A stretch of DNA of 64,000 bases. Source: Dichetophora obliterata. Its lineage: Eukaryota > Arthropoda > Insecta > Diptera > Sciomyzidae. Each line of letters opens with the position of its first letter. Positions within the stretch are counted from its first letter, which is position 1. The notes below the pieces were generated by a model, which was not told where the DNA came from, made no database searches, and saw only the letters and a list, made by a program, of their open reading frames with translations. Of the stretch, positions 48,127 to 60,398 are shown in pieces. The stretch lies in assembly GCA_963920525.1 (NCBI GenBank), contig OY986439.1, forward strand, positions 18,833,319 through 18,897,318, in the 5' to 3' direction. Position numbers and translations under genes: made by a program.

Positions 48127-49240
48127 TTAGACTGAACCAACGCTCAGGTGATGCCCCCTATAAATGTGTAAGCATTGTGTTGATTCGGAAGATGGGTGAT
48201 AGTTAGTTGGAGGGTGGATAGATGGAGTAGTGTCGGTGAAGATTTGTTTTAAATTTGCACAGCTTAAGACTGCCGGGAAACACACTCGCAGGGAGACTAT
48301 TCCACAACTTAACCGTGCGACCAAAGAACGAATTATCACGGTAATGCGAGGTTCTATTAGGCATCGATGCAATGGTAAAGGGGTGGGCTTGACAGCTGCC
48401 CGAGTGGACCTGGGAAACACACGAGCTGGACACTTCCCTTGAACAATTTCCATGGTAATGCCTATGCAGAAGGCTTAGGCAACCTACTTTCAAAATACTT
48501 TCATCTTCTATCAAATATATCGCACGACGTTGAATTCGGTCCAGAAGCTCCAAATAAGATCTTGAAGCCCCTGCCCAAATGTGCGAATTCTACTCCATTT
48601 TCGGCCTAATATATGAGGTGTAGTTCATGCGAAGATCAGCTGAAGTGAAATATTTTTTGCACCGTTTTAGAAAACCTAGGAACTTGCCCGCTTCTTTCGA
48701 CACATCAAAAATATGATCATTCCAACGAAGATCAGATTGGATCGAATATGCCCAGAACGTCAAGAGCGGCTGATTCCACAAGATCCACACCATTCATAAT
48801 GAGAGGAGCTAAAGGGCAATTCACTCGCTTGTGGGTTAACAGACAACACTAGGTCTTGCTTGCATTGAACTCTACTCTATTAGCAAGACCCCACATGATT
48901 TTTTGTAGATCATTAAGGAGTGTGTCATTCATATTTTACCTTTTTTTCTCAATCTCCCTAGAGCTTGGGCGTTTTTTGAATGAATATGAATGACAAATGC
49001 TGCTGTCATCCGCAAACGAATGTATTGGGTTATGCGTCAACGACAGAAGGTCGTTGATAAAAACCAGAAACAAGGTTGGCGATAGAACTGAACCCTGCGG
49101 TACTCCTGCGTTGATGGCGTGCTTCTCGGACGAAATACCATCAACTACGACTCGAATCGTTCCGTCTTTGAGAAAAAACGTGATCCATCGAGCAAAGTAA
49201 CCACCAAGACCGCGAAAAGTATAGACTTGATCTTGTTATG
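48127..49240 (-). pseudogene. Jockey-type reverse transcriptase fragment
   Basis: Reading the minus strand: FADDSSICHSYS (catalytic FADD near 48985-49015), DLRWNDHIFDVSKEAGKFLG then FLKRCKKYF (48630-48730), MELLDRIQRRAIYLIEDESI, SLLHRHYHGNCSREV and NSFFGRTVKLWNSLPASVFP (48230-48553). This is the palm-to-C-terminus part of a jockey-clade ORF2, with frame changes and stops. It ends around 48130. Confidence 0.82.
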
Positions 49241-49774
49241 AATCAGAAAGCCACGTCAAAACTTTCAGTTTCTTCTTCAAACATGTTATTTGCCTCAAAA
49301 ATAAAAAGAAAAGTTATTATGGTAGTGATGTTACTTATGAAATGTACACGGTAATAACGAATTCGTAACAAGAAAGAACATGACTGATGAAATACGACAA
49401 ACATGTATACCACTTACGATTTTATTGTCGTAAATTAGTGTTATGTGGAAGGCAACAACAAAAAATATACAACTGTTGTGAAAAAATACGACAATACAAC
49501 AATACGACAGCTTGTAGAAAACCTAAATAATGTATAATTTGTCACCCAGTTGGAAAAGGAGCCCTGCTGTATGTCTGCCGGCAACATGCCTCGGAAGGAC
49601 AGGAGACATGCTCGCCTCCATACCCGCTTATATATGTTTTGTATAGGCATGTCCTAGGCCGGCATGTCCTAGGCCGGCATGTCTGCCAAATGAACTGCCA
49701 TAGCAGCAATGCAGCATGCATCTTATGGTATGAATGCAGAGGGTATACATGTCTGCCAAATGATCTGCTCTAGC
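49241..49774. other. Intergenic, no gene seen
   Basis: Contains a direct repeat of CATGTCCTAGGCCGGCATGT-like units near 49643-49690 and two GTCTGCCAAATGA boxes at 49681 and 49751. No coding frame is supported. Confidence 0.4.
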
Positions 49775-50035
49775 AGCAATCTTTATCGAAGCCAATAGTG
49801 GAATTTATAAAGTTCTCCATTCTTATGTCAATTGCTTTTTCAAATATTTTGCTGAGCGAGTTAAGTATTGAGATTGGCCTATAATTTTTGCATTGATCTT
49901 TTTACCTCGTTTGTGTATAAGAGATATTATGGCTTTTTTGAGACATTCCGGGGAAATACCAGTTAAAAAACAATTATTAAAGAGATTAACCAATATGTTT
50001 ACGATTGTTGGAAGGAGAAACTTAATGGCCCATTA

Positions 50036-52910
50036 TCATAGTCAAAATAAAGTCAACTTTAAATTTAGTGCAAGCTTTTTGACAACATACTTACTTACTT
50101 AGTTGGCGCTACAACCGTATGTCGGTCTTGGCCTCATCTAAGAATTTGCGCCAGCCATTTCTGTCTTTCGCTTGCTGGCGCCAGTTGGAAATTCCAAGCT
50201 TCGTCAGGTTGTTCTACACTTGGTCTTTCCAACGAAGATGCGGTCGTCCTCTCCTGCGTTGACCGCCGCTGGGTACCGAATCGAATGTTTTCTTCACTGG
50301 AGCATCGTCTTTCATGCGCTGAACATGACCAAGCCAGCGAAGCCGCTCGATTTTAATGCGCTTGACTATGTCGATGTCAGCGTACAGCTCATACAGTTCA
50401 TCATTCCACCGTATTCGGTACTCGCCATTGACGCAGATTGGTCCGTAGATCTTACGAAGAATCTTTCTCTCGAATGCTCCTAAAGTCTTTTCATCTAAAC
50501 TGCTCAGCGTCCAGGTTTGTGATGCGTAAAGTAGGACGGGCATGATGAGCGATTTATAGAGCGTGATTTTCGTTCGTCGAGAGAGGGCTCTGCTTCTCAA
50601 TTGCCTACTGAGCCCAAAGTAACACCTGTTGGCAAGAGTTATTCTTCGTTTGATCTCAATGCTGATGTCGTTGGTTGAATTAATGCTGGATCCCAGATAA
50701 ACGAAGTTCTTCACAACCTCGAATGAGGTATTGTCAACGGTAACGTGGGTTCCAAGACGCTGGGACTGTTTGTTTGTTGACACTAAGTATTTCGTCTTAT
50801 CTGCATTCACTGCCAGACCCATTCGACTTGACTCTCTTTCTAATCTGGAAAATGCTGCACTGACTTCGCGCGTATTATGGCCAATGATATCTATGTCATC
50901 AGCATACGCAAGCAGCATAACACTCTTGTAGAATATTGTGCCACTACGTCTCAGATCAGCAGCTCGGATGATCTTTTCCATCATTAGGTTGAAAAAGTCG
51001 CACGATAAGGAATCACCTTGTCTGAAACCTCGTTTGGTAATAAATGGTGGGGAGAGGTCCTTTCCGATTTTAACTGCGCTGCTGGTGTTGCTCAGTGTCA
51101 TCCTGCAAAGTCGTATTAGTTTTGCAGGAATACCAAATTCAGACATGGTGGAGTACAGGTGCTTCCTTATTGGGCTGTCGAAGGCGGCTTTGTAGTCGAC
51201 AAAAAGATGGTGGGTGTCGACTTGTTTTTCTTGAGTCTTCTCCAAGATTTGTCGTAGCGTGAAAATCTGGTCGATGGTGGACTTTCCAGGTCTGAAGCCA
51301 CACTGATAAGGTCCGATCAGTTCGTTTACAATGGGCTTCAATCTTTCACATAAAACGCTCGACAGGACCTTATATGCGATACTAAGAAGGCTTATCCCAC
51401 GGTAATTGGCACAGATAGTGGGATGGCCTTTCTTGTGGATTGGGCAGAGCACACTGAGATTCCAATCATTCGGAATGCATTCTTCCGACCATATTCTGCA
51501 TAGAAGCTCGTGAATGCATTTAAGTAGAGCTTCGCCTCCGTTCTTAAACAGCTCAGCAGGTAAGCCATCAGCTCCCGCGGCTTTGTTATTTTTAAGCCGA
51601 GCTATAGCTGTCAGAACTTCATAATAGTCGGGCAGCGGAACCTCGACGCTGTCATCCGCAATTGGGGTTTCCGGAATATCATCTCTATTGGCGGGATTGT
51701 TGTCAGCGTCGCCATTTAGAAGTTTAGAGAAGTGTTCCCTCCATAACGTCAGTGTACTCTGGACATCTGTCACTAGATTCCCGTTTTCATCCTTGCAGGA
51801 AGAGGCCCCGGTTTTAAAACCATCGGCAAGGCGTCTTATTTTTTCGAAAAATTTTCGGGCCTCATTCCTGTCACCATACATCTCAATCTTCTCCTGCTCG
51901 CGCTTTTCTGCCTCTCTTTTTTTCCGCCTGAAAATATGTCTCTCTTCCCTCCTCTTTTCTTTGTATCGCTCCTTAGCAGCGCGCGTTACAACCGACTGCA
52001 GGGTGGCTTTGTAGGCGGCGTCTTTCTCTGCAGTGGCGTAGCGACACTCCTGGTCGTACCACTGGTTTCGGCGAAGGCGTTGGTAGCCAATCACCTCTTC
52101 AGCAGCCGCACGCATGGAGTTGGAAATGTGTGTCCACTGCGCGCATATATCATCGATTGGAGGAGTGCTTTGAAGCAGGAGTGAGAGTCGAGTGGCGAAA
52201 GCATCGGCTGTCTGTTTCGATTGCAGCTTGTCGACGTCTAGCTTTCTCTGTGTAGGGTTGCGTGTATTCTTAGCTGCGCACAGACGTGAACGGATCTTGG
52301 CTGCAACAAGATAGTGATCCGAGTCAATGTTTGCACCACGGATCGTGCGTACATCCAATACGCTGGAAGAGTGCCTTCCGTCGATCAAAACGTGATCAAT
52401 TTGATTTTTTGTTTTTTGATCAGGGGACATCCAGGTGGCTTTATGAATATTGAGATGCTTGAATCTAGTGCTACTTACGACCATGTTTCGTGCTGAGGCG
52501 AAGTCAATCAGCCTCATTCCGTTATCGGAGGTGTTGTCGTGGAGGCTGAACTTTCCGACTGTTGGACCAAAAATATTTTCCTTGCCCACCTTAGCGTTGA
52601 AGTCACCAAGCACGATTTTAACGTCGTGGCGGGGGCAGCGCTCGTAAGCATTTTCAAGGCCCTCGTAGAAAATTTCCTTGATCTCATCGTCCTTGTCTTC
52701 TGTCGGAGCGTGCGCACATATTAGGCTTATATTGAAAAATCTAACCTTGATGCGGATTATGGCAAGTCGTTCGTTCACAGGTGTGAATCGCAGGACGTGG
52801 GGCCGTAGTCTCTTGCCAACTACAAATCCGACAACATACTATATTAAAAAACTGTCAAAAATGCTTATACTAAATTTAGTGTCGAATTTTATTCTGACCA
52901 TGATATTTGG
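50036..52910. mobile_element. MITE split by an RTE-type insertion
   Basis: The left arm ATCATAGTCAAAATAAAGTC then TAAATTTAGTGCAAGC (50036-50091) and the right arm (52830-52910), read as its complement ATCATGGTCAGAATAAAATT then TAAATTTAGTATAAGC, are inverted repeats. They enclose the RTE element and would form a MITE of about 140 bp without it. The inner motif is related to the MITE at 41246-41381. Confidence 0.7.
50092..52829 (-). mobile_element. RTE-type non-LTR retrotransposon, 5'-truncated, nearly intact ORF
   Basis: Flanked by an 11-bp duplication GACAACATACT (50081-50091 and 52830-52840). The minus-strand frame is open from the 5' junction (VVGFVVGKRLRPHVLRFTPV) to 50214, over 850 codons. 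It has an endonuclease (VLGDFNAKVG, NQIDHVLID, DSDHYLV), then RT blocks NNKAAGADGLPAELF, NYRGISLLSIAYKVL, FVDYKAAFDS, RQGDSLSCDFFNLMME and catalytic YADDIDIIG, and a C-terminal RRGRPHLRWKDQV. One TAG at 50214-50216 separates it from NLTKLGISNWRQQAKD and a final stop. The 3' end is a TAAG simple repeat, as usual for RTE. Only the extreme N-terminus of the endonuclease is lost. The coding sequence is less AT-rich than its surroundings. Confidence 0.9.
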
Positions 52911-53774
52911 CCAATATCTTTTACTGATATTTCATCAATTCCTTGTGCCGAATTCACATTCAAATTTAAGACAATGTGTTAAACTTCAGTGTGAGTGATT
53001 GGTTTGAGTCTTTTGATTTACGACATTTGTTGCAGTTACGTTGGTTGTTTCTGCAGTTGTATTGCTGAAAAGTTTGGTATACTAAACGTTTGTATTTCAT
53101 TTTGATATAACCAAGTTTCTGTTACTACTACGGCATCTATGTTTTGGATACTATTTATCAATACTTCCATATCAATAAGTTTGTTGCGAATACTGCAGAT
53201 AGTAATGTAGATGATTTTGAGTTCTTTATATATTCTCATTTTTTGCTACTTAAGAATAGCTTGTTGTTTCTCTCATTATTATGTGTACATTGCAGTTATT
53301 TGCACCTGCTTTATGATCACATGAGTAGTTGGCTCCATATGCCGTCGGCAAGTTCCAATGGAAACGTCAGATAATTGCCACCAATTTTCTCCGCAGAATT
53401 GCCTAATGAAAAACGGTTCATAACCAAACTATTTGCTTACCTCTGTGAACACGCCTTTCCAGAAGCAATACTAGCAAAAACAGATGTTTTAAAATTATGT
53501 TGGTTAACATCACTGATGTAATGTTTACAACTTTCAGCAGTTTGAAAAGAATCAAATTCGGTGATAGCGACATAAAATATTTATTGATTTAATCAAAAAT
53601 GTCTTCGTCGCCTTAGAATTTTGTAGATCCCGCGTAGTCCAGGGTTTCGGATTACAACGGAAAGGTCGTGACTGCGACCGGGCTTCATGAATTATTAATC
53701 TCGGGAAGCCTAGTTTTTGGAGTAAACTAAATATAAAAAACATTTGCTGTTGTAAATAATTAAAAAAAAATAAG

Positions 53775-55791
53775 ATGAGCGTGAAAATATTCCTGCCTTT
53801 TGACATCTTCTATTCAAAGACTGATAGTGAAATATTTGGAGAAATTCATATTAATGAAAATTCCGTTTCATATTTTGTAATAGCAACAGACAACGGAAGC
53901 AAGATAGAGCAACCTGCATGCTCAGACCTACGCCACTTGGGAAGTATTGAACGATCAGGTCCAAACACCACATATAATCGAGATAATGATGTTTCGCTTA
54001 GTTTTTGCTATGATCCCGAAACACCCAACATATATCTAACCAAGTTGAGCATTAAGCCACCGGACGTTACGCATGCCAATGTATTTCTTTATGATGCTTC
54101 CAAGCTGATGCAGTTGCATTGTGAGCCGATTCAAAAAAATGTGAAATCTTGTGATAGTGACGTTTACAAATACTCGGAGCAATACGATGACATTCGCATG
54201 TTGTTCTATTTGTTAGAACGTTGTAACAAGTTATTCAATACTGCAAGCAGCAATCGCAAAATGTCTAACTACATAGGAACTGCATTAAATTTTCCATTGG
54301 AAGTCATCAACAGAATATTCCATACACTTATAGAATGTAAAGCGATTGCTTTTGTTGTAAAAAAGACTGTGTTCTATGAACATTACTTGGACTGGCAGAG
54401 ATTTCGAGAAACTGGGTGCGTTGAGTATTTTCTAAACACAAAAAATTTTAAATATTGGCATTATACAAATTTCAGTACACAACATTTTAAATCTGTCTAA
54501 AAATTCTAGTAAACGAAACTATAACATTACCTTGGACAAATTGTTGGGAATTTTTGTAATGCTTTGCATGCTGTTCTACATTTCTAATCCAGGAGACCAG
54601 TTAATACAGGCTGCACATGTAAATTACTAACTAAACTTTTCATTGAGAATAATTAATTTATTTTAATTGACAGTTTGTAATAAAAAATGTGCGTTTACTA
54701 CTACATGCACTTAAAGGAAGTCCCATTGGGCTTAAGTTGAATGTACATCTGAATAACTTTCTCTTGGATTGCTTCAGCTATCATATTGATCTATGGGCAA
54801 CGTTTTTAAGTAAAATTTTCACAATCAAAACTTTTTAATTTATACCAAATATTAAAAAAGTATTTAAAGTTTTGTTCTTTTTCGGCAGACTTGATTGAAC
54901 CAGCAGTGCGTTTTCTCTTTGTGCCAATTGCATTACTTGGTTCTATGGGTCTCTCCTATCAACTAGCTATGTTGTCTGATTTGATATCAGTACTTGGACT
55001 GCATGCTCATTGTTTTTACATCTACTCAGCCGTGTTAGTATGCCAACTTATTTCATGACTACTATTAATATTTAAAATTCTTTTTGTAGCTTGTACAAAG
55101 TCGAAATTAATGGCTTACAAGTGTTATGGAAAGTTGTTCTGGGAAAACGAAAAAATTTGTTAAAAAGTATGTAATTGTAAGCTCGTGTTTTGTATAACAT
55201 AAACTATGTAAATTAAACTTTCAGATCGTGTTGAATCACACAACTATATGAATCGACAACTTTATTTGGCGACGTTATTTTTTACCTCACTGCTGTTCTT
55301 GTTTCCAACCATTCTTGTGTATTATGCAGTTTTTACAACGGTATGTTTAAAAAATTACTTATTTCAATTTTATTACTTTCTTTAAATAATAATTACAGCT
55401 GCGTCTTGGTATCTACATGACAAACCTGGTATTAAAAGTAAAACGCAGACATATATTAGAATTTCCATTGGAAATGCTATTGAAATGGCTTAAGGGTAAT
55501 TTTTTTGAAATTGGTAAGAATAAGTATAGATAAGTTAATTTATAAGTTTATTAATTAATTTTTTTAAATTCTTAAACAGAGAGCCTGCAATTGCAACATC
55601 TTGAGCATATGCCTTCACCATTGTTACAAGCAGCTACCAAGCAAATACAAATGTCTCTTTTCGTTATAAATGTGCAATCTTCTTCGTTGGGTCGGGTGTT
55701 TTCATGTGAAAGTGGAGTCCTAAAAGAATTTTCATTGCATGAGCAAACATCATCAAATATTATTCAACGCATTTTACATGGAAAATTTTAA
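53775..55791 (+). CDS. PIG-Q: PIG-Q, GPI-GlcNAc transferase subunit, eight exons
   Basis: PIG-Q (Gpi1 family) stabilises the enzyme complex that adds GlcNAc to phosphatidylinositol, the first step of GPI-anchor synthesis, in the ER membrane. Exons: 53775-54415, 54510-54618, 54674-54809, 54889-55033, 55090-55166, 55225-55340, 55399-55513, 55580-55791, giving 1551 nt and 516 residues with consistent phases. The first exon is a soluble N-terminal part; later exons hold hydrophobic segments (LLGIFVMLCMLFYIS, VRFLFVPIALLG, LFFTSLLFLFPTILVYYAVF). Recognisable Gpi1 features are NNFLLDCFSYHIDLW, LYKVEINGLQVLWKVVLGKR and the NRVESHNYMNRQLYLATLFF region. The exon 1/2 join is the least certain: the donor GGGTGCGT and acceptor at 54508-54509 keep the frame, and GAGTATTT is an alternative donor. 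The start is the first ATG after stops. Confidence 0.88.
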
Positions 55792-57109
55792 AATAAAAAA
55801 TGCTCAATATAAATTGTTTAAATGAGACAAAAAATGAAATTTAAATTTAAACATTTCCTCTGATGATTTGTTTACATTACAAAACAACAATTTTTTAATA
55901 TATATTTTTTAATAAATATTTTTCACGCTAAGTAGCGTAAAAGAGTACTGCTTTTCCTATGTCATTATTCAGCTGTATTAAGAATTATGAGTTTGAATTT
56001 AGTTCAAAAAGCTTTAATATTAATTGACAATAAATTTTAAATATAAAGAATATCGCACTTAAACTATCAGACCAATTCTGAAAGATTTTTCCCGGGGAAT
56101 CGGAAAAGGGAGTATGAATTTTTTTAGATAAAGTTAAAAAGCATTTTGAAAATTCTTAATGCCAATTTGTTCATCAACCGTCAATATTCATGAGTGTAAA
56201 TAAAAAATGTGATATCTTTATCTGCTATCTTAAAAATGAAAACTCCCTTTTCCGATTCCCCGGAAAAAAATCATTCAGAATTGGTCTGATATTCTTTTTT
56301 TTTTTTATAAAATTTTGATTTTACTTGTTCTCAAAAACAATTTTGATTTTGGTTCAATTTGTTTATTCTTTACGAAATATAATTTAAAAAGAAACCTATA
56401 GCAATAAATACTGTTAAGTTTTTTAACTTACTATTTTAAACACAATAAGAATCTTTTATTTATTATATTGAGAAAGCTGATCTTTAATTTGTTCTTTGTA
56501 GAAATTAACTAAATGTAAAAGTCATCCATAGATGAATATTTACTATACCGTCGTCCGATTTGTATCGCCACCAAGTTTCTGAGTTAGCTGAAAATAGTAA
56601 TATTATTACTTTTTTATATATAAAAATAAATCTTTATGGTATATATCAATTAATCTTGATGGTATATGAAATATTAAAAAAAAAAATTAAATAATAAAAA
56701 AAATATAATAAAATATTACAACTAAAATAATTAAGTGAATTTTTGTTTTATTAAATACGTTTTTAGTTCTTTGAGAGAACACATACATGTAAGGGGTGAT
56801 ATTTGCTTATGTCGTTAAGTATTGAATTCAATTAAAAAGGTTATTCAATTACACACTCTCTTTTTTAACTGTATTAATATATTATCTGTGAACTAAGATG
56901 TTTTTTTGTCTAACAAATATCAAATCACTTTATAAACAAAATTTGTTTAGTCTCATTCCGTCTGTAATTATTCATGCAATTTGTATAATAAATTTACAAT
57001 GTTGTTATTCGGCCTTTCTCTTGTATGTTGCTTTAAGCTCAACTTAAAAACAGCAACATAAATTTACAATTGTACTTAACTAGTTGAAACCACGCCAGTT
57101 ATCAAATAA
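55792..57109. other. 3' flank of PIG-Q
   Basis: AATAAA occurs near 55909, a likely polyadenylation signal. A MITE occupies 56068-56292. The remaining sequence is AT-rich without a supported gene. Confidence 0.5.
56068..56292. mobile_element. MITE of the TTCCCGGGGAA family, copy C
   Basis: The left end TCAGACCAATTCTGAAAGAT then TTTTCCCGGGGAATCGG is matched inverted by ATCATTCAGAATTGGTCTGA at the right end. It is the best-preserved of three family members in the window (others 24003-24359 and 44878-45082), with AATATTCATGAGTGTAAA in the centre. Confidence 0.8.
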
Positions 57110-57525
57110 CTGCATTCGTAAATTGTGGTCGAGTACTGAATTCCGTGACTGTGCTATTTATAACTCAAAAGCTATGAAATTTCTCAAATTTAGGTAGTAT
57201 ATGAGGTGCCAAGCCCCCTTGTCCAACCCCCTTAAAATGTTATTAGTGAAACGGCAAGTGTAAAGTGTGGTCGAATACCGAATTCCGAGGCTGTGCGACC
57301 TATAACTCCAAAACTATTCGATATCGCTAATTTAGGTTGTGTGGGAGGTACCACGCCCCTTTGTACATGCCCATAAAATGCTATCATTGGAACGGCACGT
57401 CTAAGTTGTGGTCGAATACTGAATTCCGAGGATGTACTGCCTATAACTCCAAAGCTATTCGATATTGTAAATTCGGGATATTTGAGTGGTGCCACGCCCT
57501 CCTGTCCAACGCCCATAAAATTTTA
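57110..57525. repeat. Tandem repeat of about 144 bp, three units
   Basis: Units begin near 57113, 57258 and 57401, each with TGTGGTCGA-TAC-GAATTCC, then CCTATAACTCCAAA-CTATT, GGTGCCACGCCC-type and GCCCATAAAAT. The second and third are most alike. An open frame across it is a by-product of the repeat. Confidence 0.75.
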
Positions 57526-57601
57526 ATTTGGTTTAGTCGTTTTCAAATCTTAAGCATCCGATTCAGATTAATTTTATGTGTGATGGGATGTGATATAGTC
57601 A

Positions 57602-58010
57602 GACTAGTGAATACACGTGACAATTTGTCATTACGATTGAAACCTTTTTTTAACAGCACACTCACACTTTTCAATTGCCACCTCGATTGCTAGCAACAAT
57701 GCAAGTAGGCTGGGAAAAACAGTGGCAATCATTACATGTTTGTTTGTGAAAGTGACTAAAAAATTATGAACGATGGCGCTTTTTATTATAAATTTCACTA
57801 TTTTCTTTTTTCAGAATGAATATTTAATTTAAGTTGTCAAACAATCAAAATAATTTGTTTCTTAAAAAAAAAATAAATTTATTGTCTTGCTATTCTTATG
57901 CCACCTACTTCACTATCAGCAATTGTCTTGATGATGCCAATAATTTGACAACTAATATAAATTGAAAAATTGTCATGTCAAATTGTCACGTGTGTTCGTA
58001 GCGTAAACTA
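57602..58010. mobile_element. MITE with ACACGTGACAATTTG ends
   Basis: AATACACGTGACAATTTGTC near the left end and GACAAATTGTCACGTGTGTT-like sequence near the right end are inverted repeats. About 400 bp, no coding capacity. Confidence 0.55.
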
Positions 58011-58800
58011 ATCGAATGCACCTTACACATCATCCACCATATGTGGCACACAGCATTTCCGAGTCACGCGTTTTTCTGGAAACCGGGTTTTTAAAATTGG
58101 TGTGCAATTTTGCGCAATAATTATTATACCAATTTACTTAAAAAATTGTTGAGTAATTAAGAAAATAGATTTTTGAGTGGCTAACTTGGAATTTTTTATT
58201 TTTAAAGTCCTCAAAAAAATTTTACAGCTGCTTTTGTCCTACAATGTTCGGCCTTTTTTAATTTTAACTTTGCGTAGCCATTTTGTTTCTAATTATTTTT
58301 TTAAACTCTTTGTCAGCCCCTCACATTAGGTTTAAACTCTTACCAAATTTTTTCTTTACCAAACTCTAGATATCGTGCACACCTTTTTTACTTTTTTAAT
58401 GGTTCATTTACGCACGTGTGACGCAAAGTGACGTCACGAAAATGTTTTTGTTTGTTTTTGTTAATTTTAATGTTTACGTAAAACAATACAAAAATTTGCA
58501 CTCAAATATCTCTAGCCGTTTTTTCACAATCCTTAAAAAACTCCTAAAATTTCGTCAAAATTAGGTTAAATGTGCCGTAACGTAATAAGTGACTTCCCCA
58601 TTATTTTCGTTTTCTGGGCAGCATTTCTAAATATGTTTTGTTATAAACGGTAGTGAACACGCCCAAAGTTGTTTTGACGTTTTCTCGTTGCATCGTCATT
58701 TGCACAAATCTTAAATAACAAGAAAAAAATCTGACAACGTTTTCTGAAATTTACGACTTTGTCCGTGGAAAACTTTAATTAAATTTTAAGTCTTCGCAAA
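58011..58800. promoter_or_regulatory. Upstream region of UQCR-14
   Basis: No coding frame. It must contain the UQCR-14 promoter. No TATA box or other core element can be placed confidently, so only the location relative to the start codon at 58801 supports this. Confidence 0.35.
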
Positions 58801-59345
58801 ATGTCGGCCTACGTTGCAAGGAAGGGTCCCATGGTTTTCTGTAAGAATGGTTTATCACTTAAAAACGAATAAAATTGTTGTTTAAAAAAAATTGATTAAA
58901 AATTTAAGGATTTCGCGACAAATTGATTACGTAAATCATTTTTTCTTAGTACTGATAGTTTATTTAAATTGCAGCCGCCTTGGGAAGATGGGCTTATAAT
59001 ATGTCTGGATTCAATCAGTATGGTAATTTATAGCAAAAATATAAAACTTGAATTAGAGCCTGTACCAAATTCGCATAACCTACTTTTTGACTTATAGGTC
59101 TGCATCACAACGATTGCTTGTATGAAAATGAAGATGTTAAAGAAGCTATTAAACGTCTACCCAGAAAAATTTACGACGAACGTAACTATCGCATTATGCG
59201 TGCCCTGCATCTATCGATGACAAAGAATATTTTGCCAAAAGAACAGTGGACAAAATACGAGGAGGATGTCAAATACCTAGAGCCCTACCTTCAAGAAGTC
59301 ATAAAGGAGCGTGAGGAACGTGAGGAATGGAACAAAAATCATTAA
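58801..59345 (+). CDS. UQCR-14: Ubiquinol-cytochrome c reductase 14 kDa subunit (QCR7), three exons
   Basis: A small matrix-side subunit of mitochondrial complex III (UQCRB/Qcr7 family), needed for assembly around cytochrome b. Exons 58801-58840, 58975-59022 and 59098-59345 have GT/AG borders and matching phases; the protein is 111 residues, the normal length. [13 protein letters not shown] opens the N-terminus, [17 protein letters not shown] follows, then the conserved [40 protein letters not shown] and [20 protein letters not shown], with a charged tail [10 protein letters not shown]. The tail and the internal helices match the family. AATAATATAAA near 59417 may serve 3' processing. Confidence 0.93.
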
Positions 59346-60398
59346 TAACTTATCTATTTGACTAAAATGGAGGTTGAACTAGAGTAATATTTAAATTGAA
59401 ATATGTTAAAATATTAAATAATATAAAGTTTAAAATGGCAGCAAATTAAAATTTTGAGCCCAAAAATTAAATGTTTTCATCAAAGCAAATATTAAGTACT
59501 TGATCTTTTTATAAAAAAAGACTATTCGAAATCAATAGAGCAAAGTGAAAAAGGCTTAAATTACTATATTTCTATTTGCACGTTGAAGGTCTAGATAAAT
59601 GTGTTATATTTCATAGGGAAAAGTCAAAGAATGTTTATACTCAAGATAGAAAATAATGGGAATATTTGACAACACGCAAAGCACATATCAAAAGTTGGAT
59701 GGCTTTGAGCGATCTAAACACTCCAACAAAATTTAACGTGATTTTCTCTAGTATGACTTTAAAACAGGCAAAAATAAAAACAATAATTTTATGGCTTAAT
59801 ATAGTTAATGCGTATAACTTGTCCCAAAAAAGTTGGCATCAATTTTTAGTGCGAGTGAAAAGTTTGAAAAATTATTTTGTGCAGTGCCAACATATTTGAG
59901 ACAAACTTTGCCATGATTAGGAAATGATGGGGTTATTCAGATTAGCAATGTACTCTTATTTTATGAAACAGAACTATTTTAACGCTCTTAACAATGTGGT
60001 TTAACCCTAATAACCCTAGGGTTTTGGTTCTTTGAGCAGAAAATTCTGTTCCTGTGTTCTTTTTTAAAGAAATAGCTGTTTTTCACTAAAATATTTATGT
60101 GAGCATACATTTAATTGTATGAGTATTTATTTTTAAGATACTTTTTCCTGGATTGATATGGTATTTTGAGTAATTTTCATAAATATCCTTATTATTTTTG
60201 TGTGAGTTAAAAAAAAATGAATCAGTTCAAATCTTGTTTAAGTAGTAGTTTTTACTACTATATCTAAAGCATATATTTTTAATATTAAAGTTAACTGGGT
60301 TTAAATATTTAAATGAATTTATTGAATAAAAATTATATAAAACCAATAAATGTGCTTTTATCTCAAAAAATGTATTTAGTATGTAAAGTATATAAAAC
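59346..60398. other. 3' flank of UQCR-14, no gene seen
   Basis: AT-rich with short unsupported frames. Nothing recognised beyond the likely 3' untranslated region of UQCR-14. Confidence 0.5.

Larger units (their letters stand above)
49775..53240 (-). pseudogene. Older non-LTR element split by a MITE and an RTE element
   Basis: Two minus-strand pieces belong together. The piece at 52918-53240 holds an apurinic-type endonuclease start (LKIIYITICSIRNKLIDMEV, then VVVTETWLYQNEIQTF) and, after a deletion, NSAQGIDEISVKDI from the RT N-terminus. The piece at 49775-50035 continues TIVNILVNLFNNCFLTGISP, then ECLKKAII, IHKRG and the NYRPISIL-like block. The sequence between (about 50036-52910) is a MITE with an RTE-type element inside it. 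Stops and shifts mark this as the oldest layer. Confidence 0.7.

Noticed and set aside
57232..57516. A repeat-containing 94-residue minus-strand frame
   Set aside because: It covers the 144-bp tandem repeat (144 is a multiple of three) and has no family resemblance.
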